Positions 33,840 through 43,842 of a stretch of DNA of 64,000 nt are shown here, piece after piece. Every line of letters begins with the position of its first letter. Position 1 is the stretch's first letter. Origin of the DNA: Gemmatimonadetes bacterium 13_1_20CM_4_69_16 (GTDB taxonomy: Bacteria; Gemmatimonadota; Gemmatimonadetes; Gemmatimonadales; GWC2-71-9); NCBI GenBank assembly GCA_001919865.1, contig MNIR01000056.1, forward strand, positions 1 to 64,000, given 5' to 3'. The notes beneath the pieces are model-generated. The model was not told the origin of the DNA. It was given only the letters and a program-made list of their open reading frames with translations, and made no database searches. Position numbers and translations under genes: made by a program.

Positions 33840-36800
33840 CTACCGGCCCGCTCGCGTCTTGCCGAGGTACGTTCTCACCAGCGGCGCCGCACGGCCCCGC
33901 ACTAGGGCAGTCCGGAGCAACGCTGTTTCATCGGGCCCGACTTCGGCCAGGAACTTCTCCCCCCTCCCCTCTCCCTCTTTAACCGCCACTGGGATGCCGT
34001 CGCGGTAGAGCACGCGGTTCGTCGCGAGCGCGGGCAGCGCGTCTCCCGGCGTGATGATCCCGACCAGGTTCAGCGGGTCCGCGCCGCTCACCGTGACCAG
34101 CGCGCCGCTCGTCTCCTGGCGGCGCACCGCGCGCAGCAGGCCCACCGCCTCGGGCAGGGCGTACTGCTCCCCTGAGAACCCCCCGACGAAGCGGCCGCCG
34201 CGCACCTCGCCCCGTGCCTCCAGGCGGCGGTACACCCGCAGCAGATCGCGCCACGGAACGAGCAGCGTCTCGCGGGTCACGACCCGGCGGAACACGACGC
34301 CGTAGCGTCGCAGCAGCTGCCAGGCGACCGCCTCGGCGAGCTGGTCTTCGGGCAGGAGCGACGCCTGCCGCACCCGCGACCAGCGGCCTGCCGTCTCGAC
34401 CCCGAAGGGCGCCACCCGACCGCGCCGCGGGAAGCCCCCGATGGGGCGTCGGCGGTCGGACGGAATCAGCAGCGCGCGCAGCCCCGCGAAGCTGTCCGAC
34501 GTGACCAAGCCCCACGCCACCAGCTCGCCCAGCCCTTTCTCGACCTCACTGCGCAACAGGCCGGTCGCATTGACGAGATCGCCAAAGAACGATGCTCCGC
34601 GCCCGTCGAGCGTTTCCAGCAGCGCCCGCCCGGAGTGCGAGAGTGGCAGCTCCGAGGGATCGGACTGGGCGTTGAGGGACCGCCAGACCGCTCCCCGCTC
34701 CCGCCGGAACAGCGCCACCGGCGTCGTGCGAATCGGACCGGACCTTCTGTTCCGCGTTCCGACGTCCGCATTCCGCGTTGCGCTGAGCCTGCCCCAGGCG
34801 ATCTCGCCCGACAAGCACAGACCATCCAGCCAGAGGGGATCGTACTGCGTGACTCGGGCGGGCAGGACATCCGTCTCCCACGCGCCCGCCGGCAGCTCGA
34901 AGCCGTCGAGCAGCTCGAGCACCGCAGCGAGCCCCTCAGGCCCCTCGGCTCGCGTGTCTTCTGCCAGGCGCTGCCAGCGGAACAGGAAGCGCATGAAGTC
35001 GGCCGCGGTGACCGGCTCGATCTCTTTGCGCAGGCGGTCGAGGGTGTAGCGGTGGATGCGGGCGAGCAGCCGTCGCTCGCACCACTCCACCACGGCCACG
35101 CCGGGGGTAAAGCGGCCGCGCAGCACGAACCCTTCGTGCTCGAGCGCGCCGAGCGCGAACTCGACGTCCGGCACGGGGACGCCGAGGGCACACGCCAGCT
35201 CGGAGGTCGTGGTGGGGCCCACTGTTTCGAGCCGCCCGCGCACCAGCTCGCGCAGCGCGTCTTCACGGGTCCAGCTCTTCGCCCGTTCCCGCTCGGGCGG
35301 CGCGAGCGGCGGCTCGCACGCAACCCCGGAGAACACGGCCTCCAGCATCGGTACGCGCTCGGCCGCGATCCACAGGGGGCGCTCCGTCAGGAGCCGGCCC
35401 GCCCGACGTTGCCCTGCCAGCTCCTCGAAATGCCCCTGCCAATCCGCATTCCGCAATCCGCAATCGCCAATCGGTACGGCCCCCATCACCAGCAACGCGT
35501 CATGCAGCTCGTCCGCGCTCGTGACCTCCGGCCACGCTTCTTCCCGCACGCGATCGATCGCATCTTGGTCGAGTTTGCCGAGGTCGTCGGCCGTCTTGAC
35601 GTCGAGGCCGCGGCGCGTGATCACCGCCTGAGTGCGGCGCTCTTCCAGCGGGGCGTCGTCCAGGAACGCGTAGGGCTTGGCGTTGAGCACCTCGTGGGAC
35701 AAAGGTGACGGCTCGGGCGTGTCCCGCGCGATCAGGGTGCAGCGGCCTGCCTCCATCGCTTCGAGCACCCGCTTCAATCCCGGGAAGTCCATCGCCTCGA
35801 GTAGACAGTCCGCGATCGTCTGCTTCACCAGCGGATGGTCGGGGATCTCACGATCTCCGACTAGGTTCTCGGGGCACGCCAGCTGATCCGGGAACACCGC
35901 CGCCACCAGGTCCTCGGCCTCCATCCGCTGCAGCGGCGTCGGGACCTTCTTGCCGCCGCGCGAGCGCAGCACCGCGAGCGCGCGCGTCGCGTTCCAGCGC
36001 CACCGCGAGCCGAACATTGGCGCGTCCAGCATCGCCTGCACCAGTAGGTGCTCGGCGGTCTCGGGCTTCAGGTAGTGGAACACATCTTCGAGCGGGAAGC
36101 TGTGTTGCGGACCGAGCGACAAGACGATCGCGTCTTCGGTGGCCGCGGCCTGGAGCTCGAAGTTGAAGCTGCGGCAGAACCGTTTGCGGAGGGCGAGGCC
36201 CCACGCCCGGTTGATGCGGCTACCGAACGGCGCGTGCAGCACCAGCTGCATCCCGCCCGCTTCGTCGAAGAAGCGCTCCAGCACGAGCGTGTGTTGCGTG
36301 GGGATGACGCCAAGGCTCTTCTTCCCGGCATCCAGATACTCCACCATCTGGCGGGCGGCCGGCTCGGGAAGGCCGGGCACCGCGCCGACCAGCCAGGCGA
36401 TGGTGCCGGGCAGATCCCCCAGGCGGTCTGCGACGTCCTGGCGCAGCCGGGACACCTCCTCCGACAGCTCCGGCGTCCGCGCCGGCGCTTCCCCCAGCCA
36501 AAACGGAATGCTGGGCGGCTGGCCCTGTGCGTCCACCACCCGCACCTGGCCCGACTCGACCTTGCTGATCAGGTAGGAGGTGTTGCCGAGCTGGAAGATG
36601 TCGCCCGGCATGCTCTCGATGGCGAAGTCCTCGTTCACCGTGCCGACGAACGTCTCGGTCGGGTCGAGGATGACGCGGTAGTCGCCGATGTCGGGGATCG
36701 CGCCTCCCGACGTGAGCGCTGCGAGCCGGGCCCCGCGGCGCGCGCGCAGCCGGCGGTTCACCCCGTCGTAATGGAGGTATGCTCCACGACGCCCGCGGCG

Positions 36801-38192
36801 CGTCGTGAACCCTTCGGCCAGCATTTGCACCACGGCGTCGAAGTCCTGGCGCGTCAGCTCGCGATAGGGGTAGGCGCCGTGGAGCAGCTCGTACAGCGCC
36901 TCCTCGTCCCATTCGTCGCCCGCCGCGGCCGCGACGATTTGCTGGGCCAGGATGTCGAGCGGGTGGTCGGGGATGATCAGCCGGTCGAGCTGGCGCGCGG
37001 CGGTCGCCCGCACGAGCGCGGCGCACTCGACCAGCTCGTCGCGCGACAGCGGGAACAGTCGCCCCTTGGGGATCGCCTGGAGGTGATGCCCGGCGCGACC
37101 CACTCGTTGGAGCAACGTCGCGATCGACCGCGTCGACCCGATCTGGCACACCAGGTCCACCGTCCCGATGTCGATCCCGAGCTCGAGCGACGCCGTCGCG
37201 ACGAGCGCCTTGAGCTGGCCCTGTTTGAGGCGGGTCTCGGCAGCGAGCCGCTTCTCCTTGGAGAGGCTCCCGTGGTGCGATGTCACGTGCTCCGCCCCGA
37301 GACGCTCGGAGAGATGCAGCGTGACCCGCTCCGCGAGACGGCGGGTGTTCACGAACACGAGCGTGGTGCGGTGCTCGCCGATCAGCTGCGCCAGCCGGTC
37401 GTACAGCTCGTCCCACACCTCCCCCGCCATCACCGCCTCGAGCGGTGAGGAGGGAATCTCGATAGCGAGATCGAGCGCGCGGGCGTGCCCCGAGTCGATG
37501 ATGGTGGGGGCTCGGGACTCGGGTGCCGGGGCTCGGTGGGCGCCGACCAGGAACTGAGCGATGTCTTCGATGGGCTTTTGTGTCGCCGAAAGCCCGATGC
37601 GCTGCAGCCGCCGGCCCGCGAGGTGCTCGAGCCGCTCGAGCGACAGCGCGAGGTGGCTGCCGCGCTTGTCACGCGCCACCGCGTGGATCTCGTCCACGAT
37701 CACCGTTCGCACGCTGCGGAGCATGTCGCGCGCGTGCTCGGACGTGAGGACCAGGTACAGTGACTCGGGAGTCGTCACGAGGATGTGGGGCGGCCGCCGC
37801 ACCATCCGCTGGCGGTCCGCCGCAGGCGTGTCGCCCGTGCGCACGAGCGGGCGGATCTCCACGTCCGGGAGGCACATGGCTTCGAGCGTGCGGCGGATCT
37901 CGGCGAGCGGCTCGGAGAGGTTCTTCTGGACGTCGTTGGAGAGCGCCTTCAGGGGCGACACGTATACCACCTGCGTCTCGTCGCGCAGCGTACCGTCGAG
38001 CCCCTGTCGCAGCAGCGAGTCGATGGCCGCCAGGAAGGCGGCGAACGTCTTACCCGAGCCGGTAGGCGCGGCGATCAGCGCGTTCCGGCCCGCCTGAATG
38101 ACCGGCCAGGCGCGGCGCTGTGGCTCCGTAGGCTCGCGGAACCGCGCCTCGAACCAGCGGGCGACGGCCGGGTGGAAGCCGGAGAGTGGCAT
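33840..38192 (-). CDS. lhr: Lhr-like large helicase
   Basis: Superfamily 2 helicase of 1450 residues, implicated in DNA repair in the family. Motifs: Walker [17 protein letters not shown] in [56 protein letters not shown] and VGRAGHHL. A winged-helix and beta-barrel region follows, and a long Lhr C-terminal domain typical of 1400-1500-residue bacterial Lhr. Two heptamer arrays lie in frame: about residues 907-917 ([11 protein letters not shown]) and about 1138-1149 ([11 protein letters not shown]), both in linker-like segments of the C-terminal half. No nuclease or phosphatase partner is adjacent. Confidence 0.93.
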   Translation of the reverse strand: MPLSGFHPAVARWFEARFREPTEPQRRAWPVIQAGRNALIAAPTGSGKTFAAFLAAIDSLLRQGLDGTLRDETQVVYVSPLKALSNDVQKNLSEPLAEIRRTLEAMCLPDVEIRPLVRTGDTPAADRQRMVRRPPHILVTTPESLYLVLTSEHARDMLRSVRTVIVDEIHAVARDKRGSHLALSLERLEHLAGRRLQRIGLSATQKPIEDIAQFLVGAHRAPAPESRAPTIIDSGHARALDLAIEIPSSPLEAVMAGEVWDELYDRLAQLIGEHRTTLVFVNTRRLAERVTLHLSERLGAEHVTSHHGSLSKEKRLAAETRLKQGQLKALVATASLELGIDIGTVDLVCQIGSTRSIATLLQRVGRAGHHLQAIPKGRLFPLSRDELVECAALVRATAARQLDRLIIPDHPLDILAQQIVAAAAGDEWDEEALYELLHGAYPYRELTRQDFDAVVQMLAEGFTTRRGRRGAYLHYDGVNRRLRARRGARLAALTSGGAIPDIGDYRVILDPTETFVGTVNEDFAIESMPGDIFQLGNTSYLISKVESGQVRVVDAQGQPPSIPFWLGEAPARTPELSEEVSRLRQDVADRLGDLPGTIAWLVGAVPGLPEPAARQMVEYLDAGKKSLGVIPTQHTLVLERFFDEAGGMQLVLHAPFGSRINRAWGLALRKRFCRSFNFELQAAATEDAIVLSLGPQHSFPLEDVFHYLKPETAEHLLVQAMLDAPMFGSRWRWNATRALAVLRSRGGKKVPTPLQRMEAEDLVAAVFPDQLACPENLVGDREIPDHPLVKQTIADCLLEAMDFPGLKRVLEAMEAGRCTLIARDTPEPSPLSHEVLNAKPYAFLDDAPLEERRTQAVITRRGLDVKTADDLGKLDQDAIDRVREEAWPEVTSADELHDALLVMGAVPIGDCGLRNADWQGHFEELAGQRRAGRLLTERPLWIAAERVPMLEAVFSGVACEPPLAPPERERAKSWTREDALRELVRGRLETVGPTTTSELACALGVPVPDVEFALGALEHEGFVLRGRFTPGVAVVEWCERRLLARIHRYTLDRLRKEIEPVTAADFMRFLFRWQRLAEDTRAEGPEGLAAVLELLDGFELPAGAWETDVLPARVTQYDPLWLDGLCLSGEIAWGRLSATRNADVGTRNRRSGPIRTTPVALFRRERGAVWRSLNAQSDPSELPLSHSGRALLETLDGRGASFFGDLVNATGLLRSEVEKGLGELVAWGLVTSDSFAGLRALLIPSDRRRPIGGFPRRGRVAPFGVETAGRWSRVRQASLLPEDQLAEAVAWQLLRRYGVVFRRVVTRETLLVPWRDLLRVYRRLEARGEVRGGRFVGGFSGEQYALPEAVGLLRAVRRQETSGALVTVSGADPLNLVGIITPGDALPALATNRVLYRDGIPVAVKEGEGRGEKFLAEVGPDETALLRTALVRGRAAPLVRTYLGKTRAGR
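34747..34781 (-). repeat. In-frame 7-nt repeat in lhr (GGAACGC type)
   Basis: On the plus strand the units are CTGTTCC, GCGTTCC, GACGTCC, GCATTCC and GCGTTGC. The complement matches the array at 18301-18328, including the terminal GGAACAG. It is translated as part of [12 protein letters not shown]. Confidence 0.85.
35441..35474 (-). repeat. In-frame 7-nt repeat in lhr (AATCCGC type)
   Basis: Units AATCCGC, ATTCCGC, AATCCGC, AATCGCC and AATCGG. It is the same heptamer family as the imuB hairpin element but with one arm only. It is translated as [11 protein letters not shown]. Confidence 0.88.
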
Positions 38193-38213
38193 AACGGAAA
38201 TATGCCGAGGCTA

Positions 38214-38236
38214 ACCCCGGGGCGGCGCCCCGGGGT
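38214..38236. repeat. Perfect GC-rich inverted repeat at the ispH stop
   Basis: ACCCCGGGGC and GCCCCGGGGT flank a 3-base loop. The arm overlaps the ispH stop codon. Without a following T-run it is not a canonical intrinsic terminator; it may still end or stabilise the ispH mRNA, or be a dispersed palindrome. Confidence 0.75.
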
Positions 38237-39444
38237 CAACCACTCAGGACTCCGTCCAGCGTCAGGCCGCGCGCCGCGGCGATCCGCTCGATCGTTTCCC
38301 CGATCTTGTTGTTGGGCGTGGAGGCGCCAGCCGTGATCCCGATGGTCCGGGGCCCCGGCGGGAGCCACCCGCTGCGGCGCTGCTCCTGCTGCGCGTCCAC
38401 GGGGCGGAACCGGATCGTGCCGCCTTCGGCGTCGATGCACGCCGCGTCCTCGACGTGGTAGGTCGGGACCTTCTGTTGGCAGATCGCGGCGAGGTGGGTC
38501 GTGTTGCTCGAGTTGTAGCCGCCGATCACGACCATGAGATCGAGCGGCTCCGCGATCAGCTTGAGCACCGCATCCTGCCGGTCCTGCGTCGCCGAGCAGA
38601 TCGTGTCGAAGGTGCGGAAGTGCTCGGCGAGCGCGGCTGTTCCGTATCGCTGCGCCATGCTCTTCCCGACCTCGGCGGCAATCGCGAGCGATTCGCCCGA
38701 CAGCATCGTTGTCTGGTTCGCCACGCCGACACGCACGAGGTCCCGGTCCGGGTCGAATCCGGGCGACATCTCGTGCGCAAACCGCGGCAAGAACTGCTCC
38801 CGACTCCCTCGTCCCTCGATGTACGTGCAGACCTCGCGCGCCTCGCTCATGTCGCGCACCACGAGGTAGTGCCCGCCGGCGTACTTGGTCACCTGGCTCG
38901 AGGTCGCCTTGGTCTCCTCGTGGTAGTGCTTGCCGTGAATAATCGCGGTGAAACCATCGCGCGCGTACGAATCGACTCGCTTCCACACGTTGAGCACCGA
39001 GCCGCAGGTTGTGTCCACCAGCACGCAGCCGAGTGCCCGGAGCCGCTCGAAGTCCCGCACCGTCACGCCGAAGGCGGGGAGGATGACGACGTCGTTGGGG
39101 GTGACGGCGCCCACGTCGAAATCGCCACCCTCGAGCCGGGCGAGGAACTCCACGCCCATCGCGCGCAGCTTCGTGTTGACGTGCGGGTTATGGATGATCT
39201 CGCCCACGAGGAAGATGCGTTTGCCGGGAAACTTGCTGCGGGTTTCGTAGGCGTACTCCACCGCGCGGTCCACGCCGTAGCAGAACCCGAATTCACCCGC
39301 CAGCTTGAAGGTGAGATCACCGAGCGCGAGCACGAACCCCTGCTGGCGGATTCGGTCCACGACGTGGCTGTGGTAGTCCGCCGTGAGGGCTGCCTCGATG
39401 CGCCCCTTGAGACCGAAGCCTTTGCGGAAGTAGGTCTGCTCCAC
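38236..39444 (-). CDS. ispH: 4-hydroxy-3-methylbut-2-enyl diphosphate reductase
   Basis: Last enzyme of the MEP isoprenoid pathway, making IPP and DMAPP with a 4Fe-4S cluster. The protein has about 402 residues, the long plant/cyanobacterial-type form. Cluster cysteines are in EFGFCYGVDRAVEYAYE, VDTTCGSVLNVWKRV and FDTICSATQDRQDAV, with HNPHVN, HGKHYHEE and GGYNSSNTTHL around the substrate and AGASTPNNKIGE at the end. GTG 39444 gives VEQTYFRKGFGLK, like cyanobacterial starts with YNRKGFG; TTG 39453 is nine bases longer. It appears monocistronic, between lhr and a lipoprotein gene. Confidence 0.93.
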   Translation of the reverse strand: MEQTYFRKGFGLKGRIEAALTADYHSHVVDRIRQQGFVLALGDLTFKLAGEFGFCYGVDRAVEYAYETRSKFPGKRIFLVGEIIHNPHVNTKLRAMGVEFLARLEGGDFDVGAVTPNDVVILPAFGVTVRDFERLRALGCVLVDTTCGSVLNVWKRVDSYARDGFTAIIHGKHYHEETKATSSQVTKYAGGHYLVVRDMSEAREVCTYIEGRGSREQFLPRFAHEMSPGFDPDRDLVRVGVANQTTMLSGESLAIAAEVGKSMAQRYGTAALAEHFRTFDTICSATQDRQDAVLKLIAEPLDLMVVIGGYNSSNTTHLAAICQQKVPTYHVEDAACIDAEGGTIRFRPVDAQQEQRRSGWLPPGPRTIGITAGASTPNNKIGETIERIAAARGLTLDGVLSG

Positions 39445-39495
39445 GCGTTGCAATCTAACGGCGCGCCGCCGTCCGCGTACCCTAGTCCCGGTCGG

Positions 39496-40005
39496 TCACG
39501 GCGTCGCCTCGCACGGCACGGTATCCGATCCCACCCGCACCGACTCGAACGACGCCTCCAGCACGACGCGCCCCGCCCCGGCGACCTCGGCGCCCGCTCC
39601 CCGGGCGCTCGCCGTGAGCACATCCCCGGCCTTGCTCACCGAAACCGTCCCGCTGTCGAGCATCACGCCGTGCGCCGACTCGCCGACCATGTAGCGCGCC
39701 ACGACGATGGCGCCGCGCTCTGAGGTGCTGTCGGCGCGTGCGAGCAGTGGCAACTCGCCGCTCGCGAGCGAGTCGCCCGGGCGGAGCAGGACGAGCACGC
39801 CGTTGCCGCGCTCCGTGCCGGTGAGGAGCAGGCCGGGGAACCGAGCGCGGCCGCAGCGGCGTGAACTGGCCGCCGCCTCGAAAGACACGGTGTCGTGCGG
39901 TGGCCGCGCGATCCGGGCGCGCAGCCGCCCCGCTGGCGCTTCCCGGCTCGCGCACGCTGCCCCCATGACGCCGAGCGCGAGCAGCGCCAGCGACTGCGCG
40001 TTCAG
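39496..40005 (-). CDS. Small predicted lipoprotein
   Basis: Protein of about 169 residues. The only start that fits is CTG 40005, which overlaps the thioesterase stop (CTGA) and gives LNAQSLALLALGVMGAAC, a signal peptide ending in a lipobox cysteine. The body is beta-rich without a recognised domain: PGLLLTGTERGNGVLVLLRPGDS and GDVLTASARGAGAEVAGAG. A CTG start is unusual, so coupling to the upstream gene is likely needed. Function unknown. Confidence 0.5.
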   Translation of the reverse strand: MNAQSLALLALGVMGAACASREAPAGRLRARIARPPHDTVSFEAAASSRRCGRARFPGLLLTGTERGNGVLVLLRPGDSLASGELPLLARADSTSERGAIVVARYMVGESAHGVMLDSGTVSVSKAGDVLTASARGAGAEVAGAGRVVLEASFESVRVGSDTVPCEATP

Positions 40006-40463
40006 GGAGAGGGGGCGCCGAGCAGCGCGCGCGCCGACTCGGGCGACAACGTGTGAGGCGCGAGTGCCTCGATCACCCCGGCCGGGAGCGGCCGGGGCTT
40101 CAACCGCTTCCGGTCCACGCACACGAGCACCATCCAGCCCGCCGCCACGAACGACGGAGCGGCGCCCCGGAACACATCGAAGTTGAGGGTCATCGAGGTC
40201 GTGCCGACCCGCCCGACGTAGGTGGCGACGCGCAGCCGGTCGTCCAGCCGGGCGGGCGAGTAGAACTCGCTGTGTACCGCCTTGCGCGGGAGGAACACGT
40301 CGTACCGATCGAACATCTTGGCGTAGGCGAGGCCGCAGGCGCGGAACAGCTCGGTCTCCGCGATCTCGAAAAATCGGACGTAGGAGCCGTAGAAGATGAT
40401 GCCTGCGAAATCCACGTCGGACCAGCGGACGTATTCTTCGATGATGTACGGCGTGGGGGGCAT
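40002..40463 (-). CDS. YbgC/4-hydroxybenzoyl-CoA-like thioesterase
   Basis: Hotdog-fold acyl-CoA thioesterase of 153 residues. The active-site region VRWSDVDFAGIIFYGSYVRFFEIAETEL has the aspartate of the WxDxDxxGH-like motif with the histidine replaced in this context by IIFYG, as in many 4HBT relatives. RVATYVGRVGTTSMTLNFDVF and AAGWMVLVCVDR complete the sheet. It likely cleaves short or aromatic acyl-CoA; the substrate is unknown. It is probably transcribed with the downstream lipoprotein. Confidence 0.82.
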   Translation of the reverse strand: MPPTPYIIEEYVRWSDVDFAGIIFYGSYVRFFEIAETELFRACGLAYAKMFDRYDVFLPRKAVHSEFYSPARLDDRLRVATYVGRVGTTSMTLNFDVFRGAAPSFVAAGWMVLVCVDRKRLKPRPLPAGVIEALAPHTLSPESARALLGAPSP

Positions 40464-40549
40464 GGCTTCCCGGGCGGTGGCCTGAGCGGGAAGCTAGACG
40501 GCCCGAAACGACGACGCCAGCAGTCTGGTGAAGGGGCTGGTAGAAGCGG

Positions 40550-41023
40550 TTACGTGCGCGCCGTCGGTCGGTGCGCGCTGCGCCCGTCCGTCCGAAGGCC
40601 GTAAGCCCGCAGCCTCCGCCACAGGGTGGTGCGGCTGATACCGAGCCTCCGCGCCGTCTCGGCCAGCTTGCCGTGGGTGGCCTCGAGGGTGTCGAGGATC
40701 GCCCGCCGCTCGCGCTCCGCGAGCGTTTTCGCGTCGTCGCCGTCGGGCAGGAACACCGCCTCGCCCAGCTCCAGCGAACCCTGCTTCAACGCGCGGGCGC
40801 GGCCCCCCAACCCGACCAACCGCTCTCGCAGCGCGCCGCCGCGTAGGAACGCCGGGTCGCCCAAGCCGTCCAGCACCTTCCGCGCACGCTGGTTGGCGTA
40901 GATCACTCTGCCGTAGGGGTCGAACACCACGATCCCTTCGGCGAACGACTCCATAACTGCCTGGCCGAGCGGTGCGAAGCCGGACGGAGGCGGGGCGGTT
41001 TGCATCTTCTCTCGCTGAGGCAT
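40550..41023 (-). CDS. PAS-Fis transcription regulator without AAA+ domain
   Basis: Protein of 157 residues. An N-terminal PAS fold (MESFAEGIVVFDPYGRVIYANQRARK region, residues about 24-70) is followed by a short linker and a Fis-type helix-turn-helix at the C-terminus: LDTLEATHGKLAETARRLGIS then RTTLWRRLRAYGL. These ends normally flank the AAA+ core of sigma-54 activators, but here the core is missing, so it cannot drive sigma-54 open-complex formation and may act as a simple DNA-binding sensor. ATG 41023 or the inner ATG seven codons later could be the start. No target gene is evident. Confidence 0.78.
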   Translation of the reverse strand: MPQREKMQTAPPPSGFAPLGQAVMESFAEGIVVFDPYGRVIYANQRARKVLDGLGDPAFLRGGALRERLVGLGGRARALKQGSLELGEAVFLPDGDDAKTLAERERRAILDTLEATHGKLAETARRLGISRTTLWRRLRAYGLRTDGRSAHRPTART

Positions 41024-41124
41024 ACGAATTGGATACTCGGATACAGGGTAAGAGTTTCAAGCCGCACAGGACATCATAGAGAGGACCCCCGGATCATGAC
41101 GACGTCACAATTCGAAGCGGGTCC

Positions 41125-43677
41125 CTAGCGGCGCCGCCGGCGTCCTCCACGAACCAGGCGGGCGCGCTCCTCGCGCGAGAGGCCGCTGAGCTGCCGGTGG
41201 AGCTCCTCCACACTCGCGGCGCGCACCGCCTCCCGCTTGCCGCGCAGCACCGTAAAGCGCACGGGACGGTCCAGCGCCGGCACGTCTCGGGGCTGGAGGC
41301 GGCGCGCCTGCCCCTCCCTCAGGCGAAGCCTGATGACGCCCCCGCCCTGCTCCACTTCGTAGTCCAGCGGGACGCGGTCACCGTACAAATGGATCGAAGC
41401 GGGCAGCGCGTCGAGCTGGTGGCGCACCTCCGCGGGGATCACTTCTTCTACGTCGAGCGTGAGACGGGTGTTGATGAAGTCGTCCCACGAGGCCACTGCT
41501 GCAAGCTGTTGCGCGAGCCGGGCGGTCAGCGGCTCCGTCCCAGCCTCCGTGAGCTGCCCGCCCGAGCGCCGCCAGTAGAAGCCGAACCGCTCGAGGGCCC
41601 GCCGGACGCGCCCCTGGTCGGGGTGTGGCGTCTCCCCCGCGAGCACGGCCTGGACGAGTGCCGCCCGGGCCGCGGCGGCGAGGTCGGGTGGGAACGGGCT
41701 TCCCAGCGGCTCGCTGTCCCGCTCGAGCACGAACCCGAAATACTCGACGGTCCGTACCGCCATGAGGCCTTCGCGCCGGCGGTGCCGCTCGAACGTCACG
41801 GTCGGCGCCCCACGCCGGGCGTAGCGCCGCAGCGCCCGTTCCGGGAGCTGTGTCCCCTCGATACTTGCCCGGGGCACTCCAAAACGGTCGGCGAAGTAGC
41901 GGAGCGTACCTGCGATCGCCCCCCAGCTCCCGCACACCGAGCCGCGGCTCACCCGCGCCTCCCGTCCGTCAGCGGTCTCCTCGTCGATCACCAAGTCGAA
42001 CGGCATGATCCTGGCCACCAGCTCGGCGAACGCTGCGAGCGTCTTCTCGCCGGCGTAGGGCAGCTTGTCCGGCAGCGCGAGCTCCAGCTGGCGGTACACC
42101 GACGCGGTACCGAGGGCCACGTCCTCGATGGCCTTGACCAGCACCCCGCGCCCCTCCGCCCACTGATCGACCCTTTCGCGGAACAGGTGGCGCGGCAGGC
42201 CGTACACCTCGCCCAGATAGCCGTGCTTGTTGACCGCCTCGGCGTACACGTTGTAGGCGGTGAGGTGATCGCTGCCCGACACGATGAGCCCCTTCAGCTC
42301 CCGCTCCTCACGGGTCATGCGGTGCAGCGATTCGATGTTGGCCGCGACCGCGACTATCGGGATTAACTCGGCATCGGCGTGATACAACAGCTCGCCCCAC
42401 GGCCGCTCGACCGGCATCGCCTCGACCTCGCGTCCGTAGCGCGTGAGTCGGCCGTGCTCGATGAGACCCCGCTCCGTGAGGAGCTGCATGGCATCGCGAT
42501 AGGCTCGGCGATCGAGCGGGACGGGCAGGTCGAGGTCGCGTGCATCGACGCCCAACGCGGCGCAAGTGATTGCCACGCGCTCCGCGTCGCCCGCGAGCTG
42601 GAACTCCGGGGGCGTCGGCTCGAGCCCCGCGAAATCCAGATCCCGGTCGCTGAGGATGTACACCTCGCCTGCTTCGACCCGGCCGTGCACTCGGCCGGCC
42701 ATCTGGAGGATCTCGTTTGCGCCGAGGTAGAGCCGTGTCAGCACGTTCCGGCCGCGCTCCACCACGTTGGTGTAGCGCGCGTCGTAGATCACCACGGTGT
42801 CGAGCCCGCGGATGTTCAGGGCGGACTGGCCGGCGGCGGTCATGGCGAGCAGGAACGGGCGTCGCACCTCTCCGTCGAGGAAGGGCCGGATCACGCGAAT
42901 CGGCTCGCCCCCGTGATAGAAGGCGGTGGGCAAGGCCTGCCAGCGATCTCCCAGCTCCCGGGCGATCTGTTCGACCTCCGCCCGCGTCGGCACGAACACC
43001 GCGACGCCGCGGCGCTGCGCCATCACTCGTTTGATGAAGCGCTCATTCAGGAACTCGAGCGGTTTCTGGGGCAGCACGCGCACCGCCGCCGCCCTCGCCG
43101 GATCGAAGGCGCGGGTCTCGAGCACCTCGACCGAGCCGAGGTAGTGGGCGTAGAACGTGGGATCCACCGTCGCCGACAGCCAGATGAAGCGGCAGCGCGC
43201 CCGCTTGCCCAGCGCGAGGCAGAGCTCGAGCTCAGCCGACGTCTGGTGGATCTCGTCCACCACGAGCGTGTCGCGTTCGGTGATCAAGCCATCCTCGAAC
43301 CAGCGGCGCGCGATCCCGGTCGTGACGATCACGACGTTCCAAGTGGGCGTTTCGGGCGTCGCTTCGCGCTCGCGGTTCACGACGCCGACCTTGAGCGGCG
43401 CCCGCAGGATGGTCTCCGCGATCGAGCGGATGGCGAGGGTCTTTCCCGTGCCGGTGCCCGCCACGACGCCGAAGCCACGTCCCGAGGCCGCCAGACGGCG
43501 GATGTCGCTGCCGTGCTCGCGCTCGAGCACCGTGTCGATGTTCAGCCCCAGCGCCAGCTCGATCGTCTCGCAGGCCGCGCGGGTCGGGGCGATGACGACC
43601 ACCCGCCCCGTGGAGGGCTCGGCGGCGAGGAAGGCCTGGGGATCGGGAGGAAGAAAGTGGTCGCGCGAAACTCGCAC
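41125..43677 (-). CDS. DEAH-box (HrpA/HrpB-like) helicase
   Basis: Superfamily 2 helicase of about 850 residues. Motif I is VAGTGTGKTLAIRS, motif II DEIH in TLVVDEIHQTSAELEL, motif III SATVDPTF, motif V-like TAAGQSALNIRGLDTVV and motif VI QMAGRVHGRV, a variant of QxxGRxGR. The C-terminal half (about residues 400-850) has no domain I can name with certainty, though its position fits the HA2/OB region of RNA helicases. GTG 43677 is chosen because the conserved part starts directly after; the open frame runs farther upstream into a terminator hairpin. It is probably an RNA helicase acting on ribosome or mRNA turnover. Confidence 0.8.
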   Translation of the reverse strand: MRVSRDHFLPPDPQAFLAAEPSTGRVVVIAPTRAACETIELALGLNIDTVLEREHGSDIRRLAASGRGFGVVAGTGTGKTLAIRSIAETILRAPLKVGVVNREREATPETPTWNVVIVTTGIARRWFEDGLITERDTLVVDEIHQTSAELELCLALGKRARCRFIWLSATVDPTFYAHYLGSVEVLETRAFDPARAAAVRVLPQKPLEFLNERFIKRVMAQRRGVAVFVPTRAEVEQIARELGDRWQALPTAFYHGGEPIRVIRPFLDGEVRRPFLLAMTAAGQSALNIRGLDTVVIYDARYTNVVERGRNVLTRLYLGANEILQMAGRVHGRVEAGEVYILSDRDLDFAGLEPTPPEFQLAGDAERVAITCAALGVDARDLDLPVPLDRRAYRDAMQLLTERGLIEHGRLTRYGREVEAMPVERPWGELLYHADAELIPIVAVAANIESLHRMTREERELKGLIVSGSDHLTAYNVYAEAVNKHGYLGEVYGLPRHLFRERVDQWAEGRGVLVKAIEDVALGTASVYRQLELALPDKLPYAGEKTLAAFAELVARIMPFDLVIDEETADGREARVSRGSVCGSWGAIAGTLRYFADRFGVPRASIEGTQLPERALRRYARRGAPTVTFERHRRREGLMAVRTVEYFGFVLERDSEPLGSPFPPDLAAAARAALVQAVLAGETPHPDQGRVRRALERFGFYWRRSGGQLTEAGTEPLTARLAQQLAAVASWDDFINTRLTLDVEEVIPAEVRHQLDALPASIHLYGDRVPLDYEVEQGGGVIRLRLREGQARRLQPRDVPALDRPVRFTVLRGKREAVRAASVEELHRQLSGLSREERARLVRGGRRRRR

Positions 43678-43707
43678 GCCCGCAATATAGAGGGGCCGGA
43701 ATGAAGA

Positions 43708-43740
43708 AAGCGGGAGGCGTGCGTGCGACGCCTCCCGCTT
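43708..43740 (-). terminator. Rho-independent terminator of the poly-histidine gene
   Basis: AAGCGGGAGGCGT and ACGCCTCCCGCTT form a 13-bp perfect stem with a 7-base loop. Read on the minus strand it is followed by TCTTCATTCC after the TT of the arm, a T-rich tail. It lies about 100 bases after the stop at 43843 and before the helicase start. Confidence 0.8.
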
Positions 43741-43842
43741 GACCACCGTACCGTGCGACCCGCCTAGGGCAGCGGGTTCCGCATCGGCCACATCCGCACG
43801 CTCCCGCTCCGAGTGGTACGGCTCGCGAACCATGCGCGACGA

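Noticed and set aside
38214-38236. GC-rich hairpin as an intrinsic terminator
   Set aside because: No T-run follows on either strand, so I list it only as an inverted repeat.
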